DNA from: Methylobacterium bullatum
GTDB lineage: Bacteria; Pseudomonadota; Alphaproteobacteria; Rhizobiales; Beijerinckiaceae
Direction: 5' to 3'
NCBI RefSeq assembly: GCF_014845095.1
Contig: NZ_NKUG01000010.1
Span: forward strand, 1-58,995
DNA: 58,995 nt
In this document: piece after piece, positions 48,219-56,661 of the stretch
How positions within the stretch are numbered: the first letter of the stretch is position 1
How the letters are laid out: each line of letters starts with the position of its first letter
Translations under genes and position numbers: made by a program
The notes under the pieces: model-generated
The model's input: only the letters and a program-made list of their open reading frames with translations
Database searches by the model: none
Told to the model about the DNA's origin: nothing

Positions 48219-49112
48219 ATGCCTGCCAAACCCGCTTTCTCCGCTCCCTGGCATGACCGCGCCGGCCGCGTTTCGGGCCTGAAACTCGCGACATTCCTGT
48301 TCGCGCTGGCGCCGGGGATCTGGCTCGCCGCCGCCTATGGGTTCGACGCCCTCGGGCCGAAGCCGATCACGGCCCTCATCCACAGCACAGGAGAGTGGGC
48401 GGTGCGCTTCCTGCTGCTGTCGCTGGCGGTGACGCCGCTGAGGCGGATCGCGAACTATCCGAAGCTCATCCTGGTCCGGCGCATGCTCGGGCTGACCGTC
48501 CTTGCCTATGGCATCGTCCATCTCGGCCTCTACATCGTCGATCAGAATTTCATCCTGTCGAAGGTCGTGAGCGAGATCGTCTCGCGGTTCTACCTCACCA
48601 TCGGCTTCGTGGCTCTGCTGGGCCTTGCCGTCTTGGGGATCACCTCCACGGACGGGATGATCCGCCGTCTCGGTAAGGCTTGGCCGCGCTTGCATAAATC
48701 CGTCTACGTCATCGCGGTGCTCGGCCTGTTCCACTATTTCCTTCAGGCCAAGATCGACGTGTCGGCGCCGGTCTACTGGACGGGCCTGTTTCTTCTGCTC
48801 ATGGGGTGGCGGGAAATGCAGCGCTTCCGCCTGCCGATGAACGCGATCACCCTGCTCGGCCTAGCCATCGCGGCCTCCCTCGTCACCGCCCTGGTGGAGG
48901 CGGCGTGGTATGGGTTCAAGAGCGGCGTTCCCGCCAGCGCGGTGCTCGGAGCCAACCTCGAATTCTACGATGGCCTGCGCCCGGCCTGGTGGGTGCTCAT
49001 CAGCGGCATCGCTCTGCCGCTGCTCAACCTCATGCGGCCCGCCATGAGTGGGGGCGGCAAGGGCAGGCCTGTCTCCCACCAGTCCGGGCGGGAAGCGGTC
49101 CAGGCGCGCTGA
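48219..49112 (+). CDS. msrQ: MsrQ, haem-binding membrane subunit of the MsrPQ system
   Basis: MsrQ passes electrons from the quinone pool to MsrP, a periplasmic methionine-sulfoxide reductase. The 297-residue protein has about six ferric-reductase-like helices: LKLATFLFALAPGIWLAAAY, STGEWAVRFLLLSLAVTPLR, VLAYGIVHLGLYIVDQNFIL, FYLTIGFVALLGLAVLGITS, SVYVIAVLGLFHYFLQAKID. Histidines in the HLGL and LHKSVY/LFHYFL helices are positioned as haem ligands. It is longer than the usual 200-220 residues because of a C-terminal extension with further hydrophobic stretches. msrP is not adjacent in this window. Confidence 0.85.
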   Translation: MPAKPAFSAPWHDRAGRVSGLKLATFLFALAPGIWLAAAYGFDALGPKPITALIHSTGEWAVRFLLLSLAVTPLRRIANYPKLILVRRMLGLTVLAYGIVHLGLYIVDQNFILSKVVSEIVSRFYLTIGFVALLGLAVLGITSTDGMIRRLGKAWPRLHKSVYVIAVLGLFHYFLQAKIDVSAPVYWTGLFLLLMGWREMQRFRLPMNAITLLGLAIAASLVTALVEAAWYGFKSGVPASAVLGANLEFYDGLRPAWWVLISGIALPLLNLMRPAMSGGGKGRPVSHQSGREAVQAR

Positions 49113-49196
49113 GTGCTTGCGACAGGCGAATCCCTCGCGCACAAGCTCAGCACCGTCTCGGTGAGTGGGCGTTTCGAACGTGAGGGAATTCCAGCG

Positions 49197-49517
49197 ATGC
49201 GTGTCAGGCTTCTTGGAGCGGCTCTCGTCCTGACAGCCCTTCTGCCGTCCTTCGCCATGGCGGAATGCACGAAGGCCGTGCCGCCGGACCCGGCGACACG
49301 CCCGACGAAGCCGACCGCGCCCGCGAAGCCCGCCTGCCTCGACGCCAAAGGCGGATGCCCCGGCTGGGAGGCCTACACGTTCAACGACACGGTGAAGGCC
49401 TACAACCTGCAAATCGCGGCCTATCGTCCCCTGGCCGAGGCCTATGTGAAGGCGCTGAACGCCTATGTGAAAGCGAGCAGCGACTACGCGCAGTGCGAGG
49501 TGAAGGCGCTGCAATAG
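49197..49517 (+). CDS. small exported Cys-containing protein
   Basis: The 106-residue protein has a signal peptide (about 1-22, LLGAALVLTALLPSFAMA), then a short Pro/Lys-rich stretch (PDPATRPTKPTAPAKPACLD) and an alpha-helical part rich in Ala/Tyr (VKAYNLQIAAYRPLAEAYVK, ALNAYVKASSDYAQCEVKAL). The mature part has four cysteines, enough for two disulfides. No family is recognised. It starts at ATG 49197 with GAGGGA upstream. Confidence 0.6.
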   Translation: MRVRLLGAALVLTALLPSFAMAECTKAVPPDPATRPTKPTAPAKPACLDAKGGCPGWEAYTFNDTVKAYNLQIAAYRPLAEAYVKALNAYVKASSDYAQCEVKALQ

Positions 49518-49615
49518 GGGGCGTCTTCGCGGACCCGTGACGCCCTCCCTCGCTTGACCCTCTCCGGGTGCGATGCCACAGCCTGCGGCATCGCCAGCGC
49601 CAGACAGGATGTCCG

Positions 49616-50629
49616 ATGTCCGCTCCCCTCGACCTTCTCGTTCTCGGCAACGCCATCGTCGACCTGATCGCGCGGACGGATGAGAAATTTCTCGAACAGC
49701 AGGGCGTCCCCAAGGGCGCCATGCATCTCATCGACGAGGACCGGGCGGAGAGCCTGTTCTCGGTGATGGGACCGGCCACCATCGTTTCCGGCGGCTCTGG
49801 CGCGAACACCGCGGTGGGCGCGGCTCTCCTCGGCGCGAAGACCGGCTTCATCGGCAAGGTCCGCGACGACGAGCTCGGCGGTCTTTTCGCCCATGATCTC
49901 AAGGCGACGGGCGTCTCCTTCGCGGTGCCGGCCGCGTCGGAAGGCCCCGCCACCGCCCGCTGCTTCATCCTGGTGACGCCGGACGGCGAGCGCACCATGA
50001 ACACCTATCTCGGTGCCTGCCAGGGCCTGTCGCCGGCCGATGTGGACGAGGCCACCGTGGCGAGTGCCCGCACCGTCTATCTCGAAGGTTATCTCTGGGA
50101 CCCGCCGGCGGCCAAGGAGGCGTTCCGCAAGGCCGCCAAGATCGCCCACAATGCCGGCAACGCCGTCGCACTGACTTTGTCCGATGCGTTCTGCGTCGGC
50201 CGCTACCGTGAGGAGTTCCTGGGCCTCATCCGTGACGGAAGCATCGATATCCTGTTCGCCAATATTGGCGAGTTGAAGAGCCTCTACGAGACGGACGACG
50301 AAGAAGCGGCCCTCAAAGCTTTGCGTGACGAGCGCAACCAGCGCGGCATGCATCTCCTCGGTCTCGTCACCCGCTCCGCCGAGGGCGCGATGGTGGTGAA
50401 GGGCGGCGAGATCCGCTCCATCGAGGCCTCACCGGTGCATGAGGTGGTGGATACGACCGGCGCCGGGGACCTGTTCGCGGCGGGTTTCCTCGCCGGCCAC
50501 GCCCGCGGCCTCGACAACGTGTCGAGCGCCCGGCTCGGAGCGCTGGCGGCGGCGGAGGTGATCCAGCATATCGGCGCCCGGCCGCAGCACGACCTCGTGG
50601 CCCTGGCCAAGGCGCGCGGACTCCTCTGA
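49616..50629 (+). CDS. adenosine kinase (PfkB family)
   Basis: The 337-residue PfkB sugar kinase has LDLLVLGNAIVDLIARTDEK, the substrate GGSGANTAVGAALLGAKTGF, the switch region VRDDELGGLFAHDLKATGV and the ATP-site motif VVDTTGAGDLFAAGFLAGHA (anion hole and catalytic Asp in DTTGAGD). Its overall pattern agrees with bacterial adenosine kinases rather than ribokinase. Salvage of adenosine fits the nucleoside operon 13 kb upstream. ATG 49616 follows AGGATGTCCG; an earlier in-frame start adds residues unlike the family. Confidence 0.85.
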   Translation: MSAPLDLLVLGNAIVDLIARTDEKFLEQQGVPKGAMHLIDEDRAESLFSVMGPATIVSGGSGANTAVGAALLGAKTGFIGKVRDDELGGLFAHDLKATGVSFAVPAASEGPATARCFILVTPDGERTMNTYLGACQGLSPADVDEATVASARTVYLEGYLWDPPAAKEAFRKAAKIAHNAGNAVALTLSDAFCVGRYREEFLGLIRDGSIDILFANIGELKSLYETDDEEAALKALRDERNQRGMHLLGLVTRSAEGAMVVKGGEIRSIEASPVHEVVDTTGAGDLFAAGFLAGHARGLDNVSSARLGALAAAEVIQHIGARPQHDLVALAKARGLL

Positions 50630-50644
50630 AACCACCGCCATCGG

Positions 50645-50669
50645 CCCCCCCTTTCGACCGCCATCGGAC
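50645..50669 (-). repeat. inverted copy of the dispersed 22-base motif
   Basis: On the minus strand GTCCGATGGCGGTCGAAAGG followed by GGGG matches the units at 33754 and 33777 with few changes. It lies between adenosine kinase and glnE, both ending here convergently. This shows the motif is dispersed, not a local accident. Confidence 0.65.
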
Positions 50670-50716
50670 GCGATTTCCCACGAAGCAGCGAATGGGTCCG
50701 ATTCCGGTGCAAAAGA

Positions 50717-50730
50717 CCCGCGAAAGCGGG
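50717..50730. terminator. GNRA-capped hairpin between adenosine kinase and glnE
   Basis: CCCGC-GAAA-GCGGG forms a five-base-pair stem with a GAAA tetraloop 88 bases after the adenosine kinase stop and 11 bases before the convergent glnE stop. It is short and lacks a U-run, so the terminator call is tentative. Confidence 0.4.
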
Positions 50731-50740
50731 CCTGCGAGGC

Positions 50741-53650
50741 TCAGCCGAGCAGCCGCTCGAACAGCGATCTGACCTCGGCGCGGCGTTCATCGAGTTCCGC
50801 CGCCAGGGTCGCGGCATCGGGCAGGCCCATGGCGATGGCGAGCCGCGTCAGCGCCACCGAGGCGCCCGCCTTCGAGTCCGCCTCGCCCATGAGACGCTGC
50901 CAATGGAGCGCATCGTCGAAGAGGCGATAGGCCTCGCCGAGCGGTCGCGCCTCGTTCACCGGCAGAAGGCCCCGATTACCAGTCTCGGCGAAGACGGAGG
51001 ATGCATCGAGGCCGATGAGACCGGGATGGCATTCGGCATGGGCCAGGGTGAGGGCCTGGGCCATGAAGTCGAGATCGAGCAATCCGCCGGGCGCCAGCTT
51101 GAGATCGAGCGGCCCCGAAAACCCTTTCTCGCTGGCCACGACCCGGCGCATGTCGCGCACCGCGCGATGGACCTCCGCCGCCTCGCGCTTCAGCCCGACG
51201 ATGGTCCGGATCTGCCCCATCACCTCGTCGCCGAGACTCCGATCCCCGGCGACGACCCGGGCCCGGGTGAGCGCCATGTGCTCCCACAGATCGGCCTCCC
51301 CCTGCTGATAGGGGAGGAAACTCCGCACCTGCACCGCCACGGGCCCCTGCCCGCCGCCGGGACGCAGGCGAAGGTCGACCTCGTAGAGGCCGCCGCGCCG
51401 GGTCAGCGCCGTCAGCGCCGCGACGAGGCGTTGCGTCAGCCGGTTGTAGGCCATGACCGCATCGATGGCCTTCGGGCCGAGACTCGTCCGGTGCTCCGCA
51501 TCGAAATCGTAGAGCACGACGAGGTCGATGTCGGATTCCGCCGTCATCTGGTTGGCGCCGAGCCGCCCGAGGCCGAGGACGACACAGCGCCCTCCGGGCA
51601 CCTCCCCATGCTCGACGGCGAACTGGCGCGAGACCGCCTCGAGGCTCGCCTCCACCACGGCGTCGGCGATGCCGGCATAGGCCCGCCCCGCCGCCTGCGG
51701 CGACAGGATGCCCGTGAGCAGCCGCGCCCCGGTCACGAAGCGCAACTGCCGCGCCGCGTCCCGGCTGCGGTCGAGGAAATCCTCGTAGGCCGCCGGTTTG
51801 CCGACCAGCCCGCGATACTGCGCCGCGATGTCCTCGGCATCCACTTTCGGCACGACGAAGGCCGGGTCGATGACCGTGTCGAGAACATGGGGACTGAAGG
51901 CGACGGTCTCTGCCAGGCGCGGCGCGCTCCCCAGCAGGTCGGCGAAGAGCAGGCGCAGACGGTCGTTCGAGCGCAGGATGGTGAGGAGTTCCACCGCCGC
52001 CGGCATGCGCGCGAAGGCGCGGTCGAGGGTATCCAGGGCCACATCGGGGTTCGGCGTGCCGCCGAGCGCCTGCATCAAGGCCGGGACGAGTTCGGTGAGC
52101 ACCTCGCGGGCACGCGCGGTGCGGACGGCGGGGCGACGACCGAAATGCCAGCCGCGCACCGTCTCGGCCACGCGCTCGGGATCGGAAAAGCCCAGGGTCC
52201 GGAGGGTGGCGAGGGTCGCGGGATCGTCGTCCGTCCCGCTGAAGACGAGATTCCCCACCGATGAGGACAGGTCCGGTTCCGCCTCGAACAGCAGCGCGTA
52301 ATGCGCCTGCACCCGCCGGGCGTGGTGCATGAGTTCCGCCTCGAACGCCTCCGCATCGGCGAAACCGGCAAAGCGCGCGAACGCCTCGACCCCGGCGGCA
52401 TCCATCGGCAGACGCTGAGTCTGCTCGTCGTTCACCATCTGCAGGCGATGCTCGATGGTGCGCAGGAAATCGTAGGCTTGGCCCAGTTCGTCGCGCGCGG
52501 TGCCGTCGATCCAGCCTTCCTCGGTGAGCGCCGCCAGCATCGCGATGGTGCGGCGGCCGCGCAGGTCCGGCCGTCTCCCGCCGAAGACGAGTTGCTGGGT
52601 CTGGACGAAGAACTCGATCTCGCGGATGCCGCCGCGCCCGAGCTTGATGTCGTGTCCGGCGACCGCGATCGTATCGTGCCCGCGCACGGCATGGATCTGG
52701 CGCTTCATGGCATGGACATCGGCGATGGAGGCGAAGTCGAAATACTTGCGCCAGACGAAGGGCCGCAGGCCGGCCAGGAAGTGTTCGCCCGCATCGATGT
52801 CACCGGCGATCGCGCGCGCCTTGATATAGGCGGCACGCTCCCAGTTCTGGCCGAGATTCTCGTAGTAGAGATAGGCGGAGTTTAGCGAGATGGCCGTCGG
52901 CGTCGATCCGGGATCGGGGCGCAGGCGATAATCGACGCGGTGAACGTAGCCATCGGCGGTACGCTCCTGCAGCAGCTTGGCGATTCCCTGCGCGAGTTTG
53001 GAGAAGAACGGCGTCGGAGCCAGTCCTTCCTTCAACCGCGCGATATCGGGATCGAAGAACACGACGAGGTCGATATCGCTGGAATAGTTGAGCTCGCCGG
53101 CCCCGAGCTTGCCGAGGCCAAGGATGACGAGGCCGGATTTGAGCTGCGGGCTCGCGACGTCATGGGGGTGAAACCGCCCGGCCTCGGCTGCCTGCAACAA
53201 GAGAGCTTCGGCTGCCGCATGAACGGAGGCATCGGCGAAATCGGAGAGCGCCTCGGTCACCGTCGCCAGGGGCCAGAGCCCGCCGATATCGGCCAGGGCC
53301 ACGAGAAGAGCATGGTCACCGCGGTTGCGTCGAAGCTCGGCGGCGACGGCATCGAGATCGCGGACCTCTCCGCTCTCACCGCGAGCGGCGGATCGCTGCC
53401 GGGCGATGAGGTCGGCCACCACGCGTTCGGGCGGCCTCTCCAGCATCGCGGCAACGCGCCCGGGGTCCCGCACCACACGCTGCCAGAGAAAGGGAGAATG
53501 GTCGGCGAGGCCGAGAAGCAAAGCTCGTCCCGCCTCGTCGAGATGGCCGAACGAGGCATCGACCTCTCTGAGCCGTGCCGCCGCACGCTCGGCATCCATC
53601 AGCACGGGCGCCCTCGTCAGGCGCTGGGTCAACGGCGCTTCCTCGGTCAC
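50741..53650 (-). CDS. glnE: bifunctional glutamine synthetase adenylyltransferase/adenylyl-removing enzyme
   Basis: GlnE adenylylates glutamine synthetase in nitrogen sufficiency and removes the AMP when nitrogen is short, controlled by PII. The 969-residue protein has two nucleotidyltransferase domains: the N-terminal removal domain with GLGKLGAGELNYSSDIDLVV and the C-terminal transfer domain with GLGRLGANQMTAESDIDLVV, each with a DxD pair. The central helical regulatory part separates them. The GRGGIREIEFFVQTQQLVFG block and the FLDRSRDAARQLRF linker are also family features. Start ATG 53650, divergent from the RTX gene. Confidence 0.96.
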   Translation of the reverse strand: MTEEAPLTQRLTRAPVLMDAERAAARLREVDASFGHLDEAGRALLLGLADHSPFLWQRVVRDPGRVAAMLERPPERVVADLIARQRSAARGESGEVRDLDAVAAELRRNRGDHALLVALADIGGLWPLATVTEALSDFADASVHAAAEALLLQAAEAGRFHPHDVASPQLKSGLVILGLGKLGAGELNYSSDIDLVVFFDPDIARLKEGLAPTPFFSKLAQGIAKLLQERTADGYVHRVDYRLRPDPGSTPTAISLNSAYLYYENLGQNWERAAYIKARAIAGDIDAGEHFLAGLRPFVWRKYFDFASIADVHAMKRQIHAVRGHDTIAVAGHDIKLGRGGIREIEFFVQTQQLVFGGRRPDLRGRRTIAMLAALTEEGWIDGTARDELGQAYDFLRTIEHRLQMVNDEQTQRLPMDAAGVEAFARFAGFADAEAFEAELMHHARRVQAHYALLFEAEPDLSSSVGNLVFSGTDDDPATLATLRTLGFSDPERVAETVRGWHFGRRPAVRTARAREVLTELVPALMQALGGTPNPDVALDTLDRAFARMPAAVELLTILRSNDRLRLLFADLLGSAPRLAETVAFSPHVLDTVIDPAFVVPKVDAEDIAAQYRGLVGKPAAYEDFLDRSRDAARQLRFVTGARLLTGILSPQAAGRAYAGIADAVVEASLEAVSRQFAVEHGEVPGGRCVVLGLGRLGANQMTAESDIDLVVLYDFDAEHRTSLGPKAIDAVMAYNRLTQRLVAALTALTRRGGLYEVDLRLRPGGGQGPVAVQVRSFLPYQQGEADLWEHMALTRARVVAGDRSLGDEVMGQIRTIVGLKREAAEVHRAVRDMRRVVASEKGFSGPLDLKLAPGGLLDLDFMAQALTLAHAECHPGLIGLDASSVFAETGNRGLLPVNEARPLGEAYRLFDDALHWQRLMGEADSKAGASVALTRLAIAMGLPDAATLAAELDERRAEVRSLFERLLG

Positions 53651-54120
53651 GTGCTGTCCTTTCCCGGCTCAGCGGGTTCAGCAAAAGCGGGCACTGGTTC
53701 TACGTCAGAAAACGCGCGAGACTTCACAAGCCCAAGCTCGTGGTGGAAATCTGACGGATGGCAACCGCCTTGAGCGTCCGTGCCGTCCTGGGAAGCGGAC
53801 GTTCGTGGGTTGGGCGTTATGTAACATCGCGGTTCGCACAATCGCATTTATGGTTCGGGAAGGCCGGGAATAGTCTTCCCGCCTCCGACAAGAAATAAGT
53901 AGTCAGTTTAATCCCTAACTCGCTGCAAATTTATGTAGTAATTTAGTGACAGTCCAATTAGCAACAGTCTATATTACGACACTAACTAAGGTTACTATAA
54001 ATATTTATTCAATATTATTATCGCGAACTGAAACCTCTATGGCTAACCATGCGTATCAGCGTCGCCGCAAACCTGTGAGCCGCACGTGCATCTCAGGCTG
54101 CGAGTAAGGGAGACGACGCA
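53651..54120. other. AT-rich leader of the RTX gene
   Basis: No gene is visible in these 470 bases. The stretch 53890-54040 is strongly AT-rich (for example TATAAATATTTATTCAATAT at 53996-54015), unlike any other part of the window of this size. It presumably contains the RTX promoter. A small stem CGGGAATAGTCTTCCCG lies near 53865. The RTX ribosome site GGGAG is at 54107-54111. Confidence 0.6.
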
Positions 54121-56367
54121 ATGGCTACGATCAATGGCGATAACGGCGATAATTTCCTGACCGGCACCGAAGACGAAGACACCATCAATGGCCTCGGCGG
54201 CAACGATACGATCGACTCTGTCGATCGTCCCGCCAATATTTTCGCCGGATCCATCGATCCTGTGCGTGATATCGTTCGCGCCGGTTCTGGCGACGACAAC
54301 GTCACTGGCGGAAAGCTCGATCGGTTGGTCGGCGGCCAGGGTAATGATTTCCTGTCGGTCAATTTCAATTTCAATGGACCGGTTGTCGGCTCGGCAACCC
54401 CAATTACGTTGACGCTCGACGAGAACGGTACGGGCAGGGCGTCCGACGGCACCGTCATTTATGGTTTTGAGTCGGTGAACTTCAACCTGTCCGACACGGG
54501 CGATAACGTCGTCGATACCGGCAATGTCCGGGCGCAGCTGACGGGTGGAAACGGAAACGACACGCTCACCACGGGCTCGGCAGACGATGTCGTCTATGGC
54601 GGCGGCGGTAACAACGTCATCTCGACGGGCGGCGGCAACGATACGATCGGCGGCGGTTCCGGAATCGACACCGTCTTCGGCGGCGACGGCGACGACACGT
54701 TCGGCGTCAACGTCTCCACCGATGGCAGTGACCAGGTGAATCTCGGCGACGGCAACGACACCGTCCGGTTCGATCGCGCCGATGGTGGTGCCGGCAACGT
54801 GCGCCTGACCTTCACCTCGGCCGAGGTGGGCAACGGCAATACCAACGATGCCGGCAGCCTGACCAACCAGGATGGCGGGCTTGCAGTTCGCGTACAGGCA
54901 GAAGATGCCGACGGTAATCTGACCGGTCCCATCTCTCGCTACGACGATGAGGGCATCACCTTCGTGGCCGGAACGCAGGGCATCACCTTCGACGTTCGCG
55001 ACCTCGTCTCGGGCACTCAGCGTGGCAATACGTTCGAGGGCGTGGTGCTCGGGACCAACGGTGACGATGCGCTGACGTTCTTCCCGCCCTTCCGCGCCGG
55101 GCAGGATTTCTACTACAATGCGGGCCAGGGCGACGACACGATCACCGCCGGAACCGGTAACGACTTCCTCGTCGGCGGTGCCGGCAACGACACCATGATC
55201 GGTGGCCTCGGCAACGACAGCTACGTCGTCGATTCCCTCGGCGATACGGTGGTCGAAGGCGCCGACGCAGGCACCGACACCGTTCTGTCCTCCATCAGCT
55301 ACACCCTGTCCGACACCGTCGAAAACCTCACCCTCACGGGTACCGGCGCCATCGACGGAACCGGCAACGCCCTCGACAACAGCATCACCGGCAATATCGC
55401 CGATAACCGGCTGGACGGCGGAGCCGGAAACGATCGTCTCACCGGTGGCGGCGGAAGCGATGTCCTTCAAGGAGGCATCGGCGACGATGTCATGCAGGGT
55501 GGTGCGGGCGACGACGTCTACGCCGTGGATGGAGCAGGAGATCAGGTTATCGAGTTGGCAGGCGAGGGCAACGATACCGTTCGCTCGTCCGTGAGCTACA
55601 CCTTGTCGGACAACGTCGAGAACCTCGTCCTCAGGGAAGACGGCGATCTGAACGGTGCCGGCAATGACCTCGACAATCGCATCACCGGCAACGACGGCGA
55701 CAATCGTCTGAGCGGCGGCGCAGGAGACGATTCACTCGTGGGTCGCGACGGCGACGACACGTTGCTGGGTGGCACGGGAGCCGACGCTATGATCGGCGGC
55801 ACTGGGAGCGACACCTACGTCATCGACAACGCTGGCGATCGTGTCATCGAACAACCAGGCGAAGGCTTCGACACCATTCGATCCACCGTCAACCACACGA
55901 TGGAAGCCAACACCGAAAAGCTCGTGCTCTCCGGTACCGATGATCTGACTGCCAACGGCAATGAGATCCGGAACCAGATCTACGGCAATGACGGCGACAA
56001 CACGATCTACGGCGACGACGGCCGTGATCTCCTTTTCGGCCGTGATGGTGCCGACACCTTCGTGTTCAAGGCCGTCACCGACAGTGACGTCGCGGTGTCC
56101 GGACGCGACATCATCAAGGACTTCGACTTCGCCGAGGGCGATCGCATCGACCTCAGTGGGATCGATGCGAACCTCGGACAGGCCGGAGACCAGGGCTTCC
56201 AGTTCATCGGAACGGACGGCTTCTCGGGTCAGGCAGGCGAACTGCGGACGAAGTTCGGTGGTGGCAACACCCTTCTCCAGGGTGACACGAACGGAGATGG
56301 AGCGGCTGACTTCGCCGTTCTCCTCCAGGGCCAGCAGACCTTGGATAACGGGTCGTTCGTCGTCTGA
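54121..56367 (+). CDS. RTX calcium-binding repeat protein with serralysin-type C-terminal domain
   Basis: The 748-residue protein is made of Gly/Asp-rich RTX nonapeptide blocks, with no signal peptide, typical of type I secreted proteins that fold on binding Ca2+ outside the cell. Clear RTX runs are GGNGNDTLTTGSADDVVYGG (about 141-160), GGAGNDTMIGGLGNDSYVVD and GGDGDDTFG. Between residues about 364 and 640 there are three related modules of about 99 residues (starting near 364, 464 and 563) of the form YVVD..GDTVVE..GTDTV..SYTLSD.VENL. The C-terminus (DIIKDFDFAEGDRIDLSGID, then GQAGELRTKFGGGNTLLQGD) is a peptidase-M10-type C-terminal domain without any catalytic zinc motif. hlyB/hlyD-type exporters are not adjacent. 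Confidence 0.88.
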   Translation: MATINGDNGDNFLTGTEDEDTINGLGGNDTIDSVDRPANIFAGSIDPVRDIVRAGSGDDNVTGGKLDRLVGGQGNDFLSVNFNFNGPVVGSATPITLTLDENGTGRASDGTVIYGFESVNFNLSDTGDNVVDTGNVRAQLTGGNGNDTLTTGSADDVVYGGGGNNVISTGGGNDTIGGGSGIDTVFGGDGDDTFGVNVSTDGSDQVNLGDGNDTVRFDRADGGAGNVRLTFTSAEVGNGNTNDAGSLTNQDGGLAVRVQAEDADGNLTGPISRYDDEGITFVAGTQGITFDVRDLVSGTQRGNTFEGVVLGTNGDDALTFFPPFRAGQDFYYNAGQGDDTITAGTGNDFLVGGAGNDTMIGGLGNDSYVVDSLGDTVVEGADAGTDTVLSSISYTLSDTVENLTLTGTGAIDGTGNALDNSITGNIADNRLDGGAGNDRLTGGGGSDVLQGGIGDDVMQGGAGDDVYAVDGAGDQVIELAGEGNDTVRSSVSYTLSDNVENLVLREDGDLNGAGNDLDNRITGNDGDNRLSGGAGDDSLVGRDGDDTLLGGTGADAMIGGTGSDTYVIDNAGDRVIEQPGEGFDTIRSTVNHTMEANTEKLVLSGTDDLTANGNEIRNQIYGNDGDNTIYGDDGRDLLFGRDGADTFVFKAVTDSDVAVSGRDIIKDFDFAEGDRIDLSGIDANLGQAGDQGFQFIGTDGFSGQAGELRTKFGGGNTLLQGDTNGDGAADFAVLLQGQQTLDNGSFVV

Positions 56368-56388
56368 CGTCCAATCACATATTGAGAG

Positions 56389-56414
56389 GGGCTGCCTGAC
56401 GGCAGCCCTTTTTT
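56389..56414 (+). terminator. intrinsic terminator of the RTX gene
   Basis: GGGCTGCC (56389-56396), loop TGAC, GGCAGCCC (56401-56408) and TTTTTT (56409-56414) form a textbook Rho-independent terminator 22 bases after the RTX stop. Confidence 0.92.
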
Positions 56415-56661
56415 ATGTCCGCAAATTAAGCGAAAGCCTGACAGGTTGGCTTGGTGTCGTGCGGTTAGCCTGCCCAAGGCCGCTCGCGCCTGAAAACTGT
56501 GTGCGGTTCTCAAAGGTCAAGAATACGTCTGTGACGGGACGTCCCTACTTCACATCGTGAGAGACCGTCGCGAACCTGCTTCGTATCTCTCACAACGCCT
56601 CCGCTGCACCGTCGTGCCGTGAGCGAAAACCGACGGTGACCGGGAGTTTCGTAAGGCACTT

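Noticed and set aside
56415..56560. Sequence resembling the end of a group II intron (GAAAACTGTGTGCGGTTCT)
   Set aside because: The pairing expected of domain V does not form cleanly and no reverse transcriptase or exon junction is present.
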